This document shows, in pieces, positions 13,690-21,787 of a stretch of DNA of 64,000 nucleotides. The stretch spans positions 9,744,001 through 9,808,000 of the forward strand of contig NC_087095.1 of the NCBI RefSeq assembly GCF_963855985.1. The letters are read 5' to 3'. A model generated the notes under the pieces. The model worked only from the letters and a program-made list of their open reading frames with translations, had not been told where the DNA came from and did not search any database. Within the stretch, counting starts at the first letter, position 1, and each line of letters begins with the position of its first letter. The DNA is from Ostrinia nubilalis (taxonomy: Eukaryota; Arthropoda; Insecta; Lepidoptera; Crambidae). A program made the position numbers and the translations under genes.

Positions 13690-13822
13690 ATGTTCAGCGC
13701 GATGAAATAAGTAAATACATTATTATGTCTTCTAGAAACTAATTTATTAACAAAATAAGGAAACGAAAATATAAATCATAGCTTATACATTTTCTCTTAA
13801 TACATAATATTGCGATTGCAAT

Positions 13823-14818
13823 TTAATTAAATACCACATTAGCAAAATCAGTGGCAGAATCTGTCGCTATAGGGCGATTATAAAATTTGGCGAAAATCAA
13901 TGAATTACCCGTCCACCCCGCAGCTCGTTTTATGCTGTCGATTGAAGCGCCTTTTCGACTAGCAGCGGACGTGGATGCATGTCGCGTACTATGCGCACCA
14001 AATATACTGGTATCCACGCCGCTATCTGAGAGGACATTTTTAATCCATCGACCTATGGTCGATGAGCTGGCGTTGTGGTAAGGTTTTTTAATTGTCAAGA
14101 TCAACTTATTAGTATGCGTAAGTTCCCTATATTCTCTAGTGGCGTTTATGTAAGCCACTATAGTAGATCCCGGGCATATTTCGGGTCTTTGTTGAAAAAA
14201 GGGTATGACGAGTGGGTGAATTGTACGGTTTGGTGCAGAGGTCTTGGTTAGGTTATCGATCAAAATTTCTATTTTGGATTCTAACATTCTGACGTTTGAT
14301 AGTTCAATTAATGATAACGTCTGGGTCCGTTGTGCTGTTGACAATGAGAGCAGAGTTACCAATTTTTTTGTAAGAATTTCAAGGTTTTGACTTTCATTAG
14401 GAAAGAATTGTGAAAGGTGGTTCAAAACTATGTTCGGGTCCCAGGTTGATTCGTATTTGGGAAAACATGGTTTTGTTCTGTATACTCCTTTAATAAATCG
14501 CAGTATCCTGTCATCTTGTGAAAACTGTTTGCCCAGGATGACAGCGAGAGCAGAACGTGTGGTATTTAAGGTGGAATAATTCGAGCCGGAATCATATAGT
14601 TCAGTGAAAAATTCTAGAATTTTTGGTATGTTACTGCAAAACAAGTCTAATTTGTGGTCTTTACAAAATTTCCACCACTTTTTGTAGGCGCAGTTATACT
14701 GTTTGAGTGAACTCGGAGCTAAAGATGATATCATTATTTCCGAGGTTCTTGTGGATAATGATTGTCTTGAGAATGCACGCTTGATAATACTGACGACACC
14801 AGGGTAAGTTGTTGCCAT
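13823..14818 (-). CDS. DIRS tyrosine recombinase (331 aa)
   Basis: This is the integration enzyme of the DIRS element; it joins the circular retrotransposon DNA to the target through a phosphotyrosine intermediate. The fold is a lambda-integrase-type tyrosine recombinase. Residues 30-115 form the SAM-like N-terminal DNA-binding part. Arg164 in the AQRTQTL box, the HSTR motif (His276, Arg279), Trp302 in AAGWTG and Tyr313 in KFYNRP give the expected R-H-R-W-Y set. The ATG at 14818 lies 85 nt inside the end of the RNase H frame, in the -1 frame relative to it. The frame is uninterrupted and normal in length for the family, so the protein could be active. Confidence 0.9.
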   Translation of the reverse strand: MATTYPGVVSIIKRAFSRQSLSTRTSEIMISSLAPSSLKQYNCAYKKWWKFCKDHKLDLFCSNIPKILEFFTELYDSGSNYSTLNTTRSALAVILGKQFSQDDRILRFIKGVYRTKPCFPKYESTWDPNIVLNHLSQFFPNESQNLEILTKKLVTLLSLSTAQRTQTLSLIELSNVRMLESKIEILIDNLTKTSAPNRTIHPLVIPFFQQRPEICPGSTIVAYINATREYRELTHTNKLILTIKKPYHNASSSTIGRWIKNVLSDSGVDTSIFGAHSTRHASTSAASRKGASIDSIKRAAGWTGNSLIFAKFYNRPIATDSATDFANVVFN

Positions 14819-15738
14819 AATGGGTGAGGGGTCCTGAAAGGCGATAAGAGAAGGTCAGGACTGGGTTGTAGGTAAATCATATTACTACATGATAACGACG
14901 TGAACAGTGGATACCACGGTTGACTCGGCCAATATGGTACTACCATGATACCGACGGCATTGTCGTTTACAATTTTCCGGAGACACTTTAGTATGAGGGA
15001 AAAGGGGGGGAAAGCATAAAAGAAGTATGTTTTCCAATCCACAGTAAATGCATCAATGTCGAATGCTCGGGGGTCTCGTTTCCAGGAAACGTAATGCTCA
15101 CATTTTGCATTTTGGTATGTAGCAAACAAGTCTATTTGTGGTCTACCGAAGGTATCTACGATGGTTTCAAAAGCCGTAGGCGCTAGGCTCCACTCAATGT
15201 CAATATTATACCGTCTGGATTCAAAATCAGCTTCTACATTGTCCTTAGATTTTATATAGGAGGCTACCACAAATAGATGTCTTGCTTCACACCACTGCCA
15301 TAATTCTTTAGTTATTTTGTGTAAATGAGGGTATTGAATACCCCCCTGTTTGTTGATATATGCAATAGCCGTAGTATTGTCGATCCTCAACAGTATTTCC
15401 CTACTCCTTAGATTTTTTGCAAAGCATTTTAAGCCTATGAATGCTGATTTCAGCTCTAGCAAGTTTATGTGGTCACCTGCCTCGTTTGTACCCCACAGGC
15501 CATTAGTACGCTCGCCATTACAGTAAATACCCCAGCCAGTTAATGATGCATCGGAAAATATCTCTATAGCAAATTTATTACTCCGAATAGGGTTCTGTGA
15601 AGTCATTATATGATTAACCCACCAGGACAAGTCAGGTCTTAGATTAGCAGACACTGGCATAACTTGTTCGTAGTCATCATCATTTACTTGCAGGGCTAAG
15701 AACTTCTCTCTTTCAAGTTCTTTCGTATAGAGAGCCAT
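14734..15738 (-). CDS. DIRS RNase H and C-terminal pol region (334 aa)
   Basis: This is the downstream half of DIRS pol. The RT-RNase H connection comes first, then an RNase H domain with acidic residues Asp63 (FSDASLTGWG), Glu95 (NLLELKSAF) and Asp120 (LLRIDNTTA). It would remove RNA from RNA:DNA hybrids during reverse transcription. After RNase H comes the conserved DIRS tail with the IDLFAT and FYAFPPFSL motifs and the PWYPLF block. The listed ATG at 15738 is probably not a real start: the sequence continues the RT frame across a 2-nt offset in a CT run. The end overlaps the recombinase start by 85 nt. Confidence 0.88.
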   Translation of the reverse strand: MALYTKELEREKFLALQVNDDDYEQVMPVSANLRPDLSWWVNHIMTSQNPIRSNKFAIEIFSDASLTGWGIYCNGERTNGLWGTNEAGDHINLLELKSAFIGLKCFAKNLRSREILLRIDNTTAIAYINKQGGIQYPHLHKITKELWQWCEARHLFVVASYIKSKDNVEADFESRRYNIDIEWSLAPTAFETIVDTFGRPQIDLFATYQNAKCEHYVSWKRDPRAFDIDAFTVDWKTYFFYAFPPFSLILKCLRKIVNDNAVGIMVVPYWPSQPWYPLFTSLSCSNMIYLQPSPDLLLSPFRTPHPLWQQLTLVSSVLSSVHSQDNHYPQEPRK

Positions 15739-16580
15739 CCGTATGATATGCCTGGACAGGCAGAACAGAGTGATCCAAGAAAGCTGGCAAAATCTCTTAT
15801 AGTAATAGATTTTTGTTTTAGAATATGCTTAACTTTTTTTAACATTTTTAATTTTTTAGTGGAAGGTAATTGCAACACCATGTTTTGAGAGTCTAACTCG
15901 AAACCTAAGAAAGTTTGCAATTGAGTTGGCGTCAGATTACTCTTTTTTACGTTAATTATGAAACCGAGACTTTCAAGTAAATCTACGGTCTGTGTAGCAC
16001 AATCGAGGCATTTATTGAACGATCTATCAATTATTAGCATATCATCCAGGTATATGACGATTAAGAAACCCTTATTTCTAAGAACTGATACTACGGGTTT
16101 CATCAGTTTTGTGAAGATTAAAGGTGCTAGGGACAGACCAAATGGGAGACATTGAAATTCATATGTCTGTCCTTGAAATTTGAACCGTAAAAATTTTTTA
16201 CTAAGTTCATGAGCTGGTACCAAAAAGTATGCGTCCTGAAGGTCAATTGTGGCCATAAAGTCATTTTTAGTAAGTAGTTTTGTGGCTGTTCTTATATCTT
16301 CCATTTTGAAATGGTAAGGATCAATAAACTTATTGAGTTCCTTGAGATTTAGGATAAATCTAAATGTACCGTCACTTTTTGGCGTTAAAAATATTCGTGA
16401 TAAGAATTGACCAGGCACGTCCTTACATTTTATTACCGCTCCCGAACTTAGTAATCGAGAAATAGCCAAGAGCATATTAGCTGATTCGGAAGCAGTTAGA
16501 TTACTGTTATCAGGTTGAAAAGATTGGTGAGGCACGTCATTAAATGGTATTTTGAAGCCACTAACATAACCGAGTACCAC
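15696..16580 (-). CDS. DIRS reverse transcriptase domain (294 aa shown; N-terminus extends upstream)
   Basis: This is the reverse transcriptase of the DIRS element. The palm carries TIDLQDAYF with Asp113, the CLPFGLSLAP stretch, and the catalytic YLDD box at 177-180, the form usual in DIRS elements. Position 16580 is only a GTG. The same frame stays open upstream through the DIRS-conserved RHFLDTWKHITKDP region to at least about 16770, inside the gag gene and in the -1 frame relative to gag. The frame ends soon after YGWL, where the conserved protein should run on into RNase H. A 2-nt offset at about 15729-15734 separates them. Confidence 0.9.
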   Translation of the reverse strand: MVLGYVSGFKIPFNDVPHQSFQPDNSNLTASESANMLLAISRLLSSGAVIKCKDVPGQFLSRIFLTPKSDGTFRFILNLKELNKFIDPYHFKMEDIRTATKLLTKNDFMATIDLQDAYFLVPAHELSKKFLRFKFQGQTYEFQCLPFGLSLAPLIFTKLMKPVVSVLRNKGFLIVIYLDDMLIIDRSFNKCLDCATQTVDLLESLGFIINVKKSNLTPTQLQTFLGFELDSQNMVLQLPSTKKLKMLKKVKHILKQKSITIRDFASFLGSLCSACPGISYGWLSIRKNLKERSS

Positions 16581-16648
16581 GGGATCTTTTGTTATATGTT
16601 TCCAGGTATCTAAGAAGTGGCGTAGCCGGCCTGCATGGAATACCTTAT

Positions 16649-17610
16649 TTAGGTCCTGCGAGTGCGTGAGTTCGCTTTCGCTGCGGGAGCTGCTCGCGCT
16701 GATGTTGGCTGTCTGCGTGACGTCTGTGATTGATGTGGTTGATATGGTTGGTAACGGTTCTTTGGCCCACCCTGTCTGGGTGCCTTTGCTGGTGCTTGGT
16801 TCCGGGGTGGGCCTCGCCAGTTTCCCTGGGGGCCATTAGTAGGGCGAGGATGATTATCCACTCGCTTAATCTGAAACCCTGATCTTTCAGCGGCCTTAGC
16901 GGCTTTAATTTTATCACCTAATGCAGTACCGAATAAAAACTCGTCTCTTTTCACATCTGCAACCATGCCATAGAATTTTTTATCAAGTGATGTAGTAACT
17001 AGCTTTCTTCTAGTTTTGGTGTCCTCATAGTGGAGATCGAGCAGTATCTGACTAACTTCTGACAGTTTTTTTAGGATACTGACTTTATCTAAATCTGTCG
17101 AGATAATATCTGTAGCCAAGGTTGTTAAACCCGCTATTCCGAGTCCAAGATAATTTTGAGCTTTTTCTAAAAGCTTGTCCCTATTCCGGACGGTGTCACT
17201 AAGAACAGCAGATATTTCTTGATTAAGCTTAGGAGCTTTCGCTAGTTTAAAGTTTTCGGGTATTAGAACTTTCTGCAAAATGGCCTCTTTTGCTTCTTTT
17301 GTCATTCCCTCGACGATAATCCTACCCCAGCGTTTGGAGATTTCTTCACTGATGGCTGGACCAAGTGTTTCATCTTTGCTTTGGTAGTCACCAAGTGCTT
17401 CAATGATTTCTGGAGGAAGCTCCTCGGGAATTTTGACAGTTTCTGAGCTTGTGCCGGCTAATGGGTCATTAGAAGTCGGTTTTTCACTTATATTAGTGAC
17501 TATCACCTCAGACCTTACGGAGCAAGGTTCTGGTGACGATTCTGATCTTGAAGAGTCGATGAGAACACTTTGTGAGTCACGCGGTGGAGTTTGTTTGTCA
17601 CGATAGTTTT
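16649..17610 (-). CDS. DIRS gag, main exon
   Basis: This is the putative Gag (capsid-like, nucleic-acid-binding) protein of the DIRS element. An acidic Ser/Glu-rich N-terminal part is followed by a helical central domain. The last ~70 residues are rich in Arg, Gln, Pro and Gly, as expected for RNA binding, with no CCHC knuckle. An open frame starts at ATG 17632. However, 17611-17613 on the minus strand is CAG after a pyrimidine-rich run, a good splice acceptor. Joining at 17610 continues the basic exon 18203-18110 in frame. The spliced protein would have about 351 residues. The start at 17632 would apply only to unspliced RNA. Confidence 0.8.
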
Positions 17611-18109
17611 CTGAAAAAATCAGAAAAGACATCGAAAATGTTCAACCGTCAATATAACCGTAATAATCTATGATCTACGGGAATCGTTATTTTTAGCCAT
17701 AGGTTGTAATCACGTTACAACACGAGGCTATATAAGTTATCAGCTATGATCGCGTCATAGAGAATAACATGGGTGGAATATTGTTTAGTTATCAGCCATG
17801 ATCACGTCATGGAGTATAACGTTTGGTAACATTCGTCATCAGCCGTGATCTCGTCACGGAGAATGCGATGTATTATTAGCATGAGAAAATTATTTTGTAA
17901 TTAATTTACGTAGTACCTACCCCAAAAATGCGGGTAGAGGAAAAAAATAATAATACACATTCTTTGGAATGCTATTATTATATTCCTTTGTAATTGATAC
18001 GCGGCAAGAAAAAACATAACGTCGAGTCTTCACTTTGATATAAACATGTATAACTATACATACGCTTCGGTTCAATACTTTTCTTGGCAAAAAAGAAACG
18101 GTTACTAAC
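17611..18109 (-). other. Putative spliceosomal intron in DIRS gag
   Basis: In the minus-strand sense the intron begins GTTAGT at 18109 and ends in a pyrimidine-rich TTTTCTGATTTTTTCAG at 17611, with a branch-point-like CTGAT. It is 499 nt long and phase 1: the preceding exon ends in one G and the next begins AA, restoring a Glu codon. It contains the four-hairpin array at 17703-17859. The evidence is splice-site quality, frame continuity and the DIRS-like basic exon upstream; no transcript has been seen. Confidence 0.65.
17703..17859 (-). repeat. Array of four compensated hairpins in the DIRS gag intron
   Basis: Four short perfect inverted repeats lie at 17703-17721, 17744-17760, 17796-17812 and 17843-17859. 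Their left arms are GTTGTAA, CTATGA, CCATGA and CCGTGA. Each right arm is the exact complement, so bases that differ between units differ on both sides. The loops on the plus strand are TCACG, TCGCG, TCACG and TCTCG (TCNCG). On the transcribed minus strand they read CGNGA, which contains a GNRA-type tetranucleotide. The last three units share TCAG before the stem. Spacing is 41, 52 and 47 nt. The pattern points to selection on structure in RNA, or on palindromic protein-binding sites in DNA. Confidence 0.8.
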
Positions 18110-18203
18110 CTTCATATTCAGTCGATGACGAACGTCGAAGACGTTTTTCCAGACGTCTTATTTTACGCCTTATCCGGGAATTACTTCGCTTCCTTTTTCC
18201 CAT
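18110..18203 (-). CDS. DIRS gag, putative first coding exon (31 codons, very basic)
   Basis: An ATG at 18203, 66 nt inside the right terminal repeat, opens 31 codons starting MGKRKRSNSRIRRK. About half of the residues are Arg or Lys, followed by a short serine run and an acidic end. A basic, coiled start followed by serines is what I recall at the N-terminus of DIRS Gag proteins, and it could be a nuclear-localisation or RNA-binding segment. The frame meets GTTAGT immediately after one extra G, a donor site. Joined to 17610 it reads in frame into the main gag exon. It is too short to be found by length alone. Confidence 0.65.
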
Positions 18204-18269
18204 GATTATGAAATGCACAATTTAAAATTTGTATTGTAACGAAGTGGCGATGCCCGCACACACACAATG

Positions 18270-18449
18270 AATGACATCTGAGCGGGCCGAACGCCCCTGC
18301 GCAGCGACGACAGATGGCGCTGGCTACTAAGGAACTTGTTATTTTTTTTTTAGCTCTGAATATTTGTGTGTGATGCCTAGTACATATAGAAGTGAAACTA
18401 CATTGTAATACCATATAAATCTCGAGGATGTAACGTCGTAAGTATAATT
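18270..18449 (-). repeat. DIRS 5' (right) inverted terminal repeat
   Basis: This 180-bp repeat is the reverse complement of about 13340-13492 plus a distinct outer edge. The outermost 52 bases (18398-18449) recur inverted at 13638-13689. It probably holds the promoter, because gag starts 66 nt inside it on the minus strand. Confidence 0.88.
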
Positions 18450-18526
18450 TAAATTAAAAGTTATCTTCTAAAAGAACAAAAATTTATGCCAAACAAACTT
18501 AAACAAAGTATTCAGAAGTTTTACTA

Positions 18527-18697
18527 TAAGAGTAGGCGCACACCGTTGATTTTTCGTCGGCCGATAGTTTAGTCGGGCAGTTGATCAGTATGGGAGTGCG
18601 CCCACTACGCCGATTCGATTTGGCCGATTCTTCATACAAATTAAAATCGGGCACAACTATCGGCCAACTAAAAATCAACGGTGTGCGCCTACTCTTA
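18527..18697. mobile_element. MITE with TIR containing TAGGCGCA, copy 1
   Basis: The ends TAAGAGTAGGCGCACACCG and its complement at 18679-18697 frame a 171-bp element. The internal GGCCGATAGTTTAGTCGGGC is also partly palindromic. A second copy at 29692-29873 shares the interior, including the TTCATACAAATTAAAATCGG block. Confidence 0.8.
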
Positions 18698-18710
18698 ATG
18701 TTTATAATGA

Positions 18711-18934
18711 ACTAGCTTTCCTCCCACGGCTTCGCCCGCGTGGAAAATTGTCTGTCACAGAAAAACTTTATCGCATGCGTTCCTGTTTCAAAAACCGGGA
18801 TTAAAAACTATCATATGTCCTTTCCCGGGACTCAAACTATCTCTATGCCAAATTTCATCAAAATCGGTTCAGTGATTTAGGCGTGAAAGCAAGACAGACA
18901 GAGCTACTTTCGCATTTATAATATTAAGTATAGA
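18711..18934 (-). mobile_element. LEP1-like non-autonomous Helitron relative, minus-strand copy
   Basis: Read on the minus strand it has the start motif AATATTATAAATGCGAAAGT, a short GTCT run, the CGATTTTGATGAAATTTGGC block, and the 3' end with a GC-rich hairpin followed by CTAGT. CTRR after a short hairpin, with no TIR, is the usual Helitron 3' structure. It is more diverged than the copies at 42172 and 61844, and lies 13 bp from a MITE. Confidence 0.75.
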
Positions 18935-19249
18935 ATTATAGATTAGTATAGATTAAATCGCAAAATTGAATTTTTCGTTATTCTATCTTATTTTAAAGCT
19001 TAGTGACTCCCACGCACTTCTATCTTTCAAACTTCTTGTGTTTCCTTTAATTATTCTATACCTAGTCTTACAAACAAATAACTACAAATTCGTTTGTTAA
19101 GTAACAGTTGGGTAATTCATTGACCAACACTAAGATAAACAAACTTTGAGCTTATTGATTTTCTTTGTAAATAAACCTTTAAAACTTAATTTTAACAAGC
19201 ATTACTTTAAAAGGTTAAGTAAACTCAAAACTAGTTATTAATTTATTGA

Positions 19250-19462
19250 TAATAAATAATTAAATATCTTTGGAAATTCTACATTGCGCTTCTAGCTAGT
19301 CCCCAAATAAGCAAAGCTTGTACCTACTAGACAACCTATTTACAATTACACTTATTATTATAGGTACATATTGTACTTACAAAACACCCACCATCAATAC
19401 AAACAAATATGTTCATGCACACAAATGTTTGTACTGCGCGGGAATTGAACCCGCGACCTCGG
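19250..19462 (-). mobile_element. tRNA-derived SINE, truncated at its head
   Basis: The body and B-box region match the SINE at 7703-7975, for example GGTTCAATTCCCGCGC near 19453-19438 and the AACATATTTGTTTGTATTG block. The A-box part of the head is missing or replaced, and the tail is a degenerate AATAA tract. Confidence 0.7.
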
Positions 19463-19975
19463 TTGATAGTATTTCTGTCATTCAGGTTTTGCATAAAGTC
19501 TGTGCTTAACTAAACAAATATCTAGACAAGTGTGACTTGAACAGGCGTACTAAGGGTTCTTTAGTTCTTTTAGTCCCTTGCTCTACATTTTTCCTTTCTT
19601 TCCTCCTTTCTTATTCCTAGACTGCTTTTGTTGTTATTTTTGGAGACTTTTTGGGGTCGAAGGGTCCGTAGAACTCAGTATTTCATATTAATTTTAATTT
19701 AACACAATAGCTACAAAATAACAATCCCACAAAGTTTGTTTTATTAGTAATACGGAACTCTAAAAATGAATCGACAGTTAGCAAACATTTTTTACCAGTT
19801 TTGTTTTAAATTGAATCGACAGCCGAGCTTTTCAAATTGTCAGAGCTTTTTTAACGCTACATATTCAGTAAAAACAAATAACCAAGCTGGCACTTTCATA
19901 TCTATGCAATTTAGTAGTTTGTGGTTCCTTTTTACTTTGATGTTTCCTATCCGATGGTATCGCTAAGCAATACTT

Positions 19976-20123
19976 ACGCCCGTATTCACAAACATTACTA
20001 TGAGGTCTCATAGTGCGGGTAGACGCACAGGGTAACACATGAACCAATCACAGAGCTCTATTCAACGCTGTGCGTTAGATTTTCTGCTTCACTTAAGCAA
20101 GTATCATTTGTGAATACAGGTGT
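19976..20123. mobile_element. MITE with TIR CGCCCGTATTCACAAA
   Basis: The left end ACGCCCGTATTCACAAAC is matched by the inverted TTTGTGAATACAGGTG at the right end. The interior is not coding. The 148-bp size fits a MITE. There is one copy in the window. Confidence 0.7.
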
Positions 20124-21090
20124 TAATCACTATAATGATTTCTTAGTAAGCTTATTACAAGCACAATGGTCCATTTTGGCACAAGGATCCGTGTTATAAA
20201 TGTTGTAACATGTAAAAATATAAAGTGATAAAAGACAAGAGGCTGTCACTGTCCATCTTGACCTATTACAATGATGATAAAATTACGAATGAAAGAAGTT
20301 AAAAGAAAACACAGCAGTACCTTTATTCGTTGTCTTTATTATTTTAGGAAGTACCTACTTCTTACGTGTTAATTAAGATAAAATACACAATAATATGATA
20401 CTATCATTAAACATAGGACTAATTATTATAAACATTTGTACTTACTCGTACATACAGAAGCAATTTCTGTCTTATTTATTAACATAATGCTAAGTGAGTA
20501 GTTGGTGATGTCTCGACATAACCAGCATAGAATTTATTCTGCCTTCCCTCCTTCATCCATTTACATATTTCCCCTATACCGCACGCAAGTGTGATAGTAA
20601 TTAGTGTTACAAGATTAAGCTGCTTGCCTCAAATTTTTATTGCCTCACATTAGGGTCAACCAGTTCAAGGTGAGGGACTAGTCAGATAGCATCAAATAAT
20701 GTTCAACCTATTTAAATACGCTGACTGACTGAAGCAGTTGATTAAGTTTCCGTACCTTACTGATTCAATTAACAAATTTTAGGGTAGCGGTTACAAATTT
20801 TAGATTAATTAAGGCCCTAATTATGGTTAAGCTTAGAAGAACTTACTCCTCCTTTTGTGTAGGTGGACAAAAGTTTTCCACAACGACCTGTCCTGTGCTG
20901 CCCACATCCAGGGCTTCATAAGCTCAACTTAAACTTTAAAGATCCATTTATCTTAGACAAAAACATGTTATCTTTGACCAAAGGCCAGCTGTACTAAAAG
21001 TAGTCACAAATTAATTTATTAGGTTTTGAAAATTAGCAAACATTTACTTATTTACCAGTCATTTTACGCAGTTACAGCCTAGTAAACTCT
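20124..21090. other. No gene or repeat recognised
   Basis: AT-rich sequence with only short frames. Nothing here resembles a protein family, RNA gene or TIR element that I know. Confidence 0.45.
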
Positions 21091-21214
21091 TAGGCTGGGT
21101 TGCACCACCTAACTTTAATCATAACTATGACGATTACCGGTGTTTTTTGTATGAATTTTGACAGATTTTTGACGTTTGAAAAAGTTAAAGTAAGATGGTG
21201 CAACTCAGCCTTAA
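21091..21214. mobile_element. MITE of the GGCTGGGTTGCACC family
   Basis: The element begins TTAGGCTGGGTTGCACCACC and ends in the inverted GATGGTGCAACTCAGCCTTA. The interior carries TGACAGATTTTTGACGTTTG and an ACCGGTGTTTTTTGTATG block shared with the copies at 33111-33235 and 46221-46338. Confidence 0.8.
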
Positions 21215-21787
21215 TGTTACGACAATCTTTATTGCAAATTCTGAAATGTTTTGTATTATTTTAGTCAATTAATTATACAGGTCACAACCCTGATGTCAGA
21301 ACTTTATCGGCCCTTAACATGTGCACTGAAGCGCGGAATCATAGCTCCTTTCTTAGAATCAATGTGTTTCAAATTGCATCATTACCATCATAAAGTTACA
21401 TTATTATGTAATCGATAAGCTTTTCTCTAAGTCATTATTGAGACAGTTTTTTTTTTGTTTGTATTTTGTTGTGCCATGATACTAACACGGTCTAATCCAG
21501 TATCACTAGTGCTGTATTATAAAACATCTTAACAGTCTTATTAAAGCATTTATGTACTAAGCTACATAATATTTCTTATAACTCCAAAATAACACCTTTT
21601 AAAGTTATCCGTTTCCATTTCACTAGGTACAAAAATAACTTTTACAGCCATTTTCGAAGCACATTTTACCGCTTTACTGTGGCTGCCCAGAGCTGTCAGG
21701 GCGCAATAATAGATGTCAATCCAGGTCGTGACGTCGTACGGCGACAGGCTGGATTCGCGCGTGGGCAGTTTAGTGGGCAGCTTTAGT

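Larger units (their letters stand above)
13273..18449 (-). mobile_element. DIRS-type tyrosine recombinase retrotransposon, structurally complete
   Basis: The 5.2-kb element reads right to left. In that direction it has the 5' inverted terminal repeat, a short basic gag exon, an intron, the main gag frame, RT, RNase H, tyrosine recombinase, an internal complementary region and the 3' inverted terminal repeat. There is no integrase or aspartic protease, and no clear flanking target duplication, as expected for DIRS elements. These integrate a circular DNA by a tyrosine recombinase. The frames for gag, RT, RNase H and recombinase are long and open. The one visible lesion is a frame change between RT and RNase H at about 15729-15734. 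The open frames and closely matching repeats suggest recent insertion. Confidence 0.92.

Noticed and set aside
18181..18414. 77-codon minus-strand frame across the right DIRS end
   Set aside because: It runs through the inverted terminal repeat, as does a similar frame at 13306-13545. Both are repeat artefacts.
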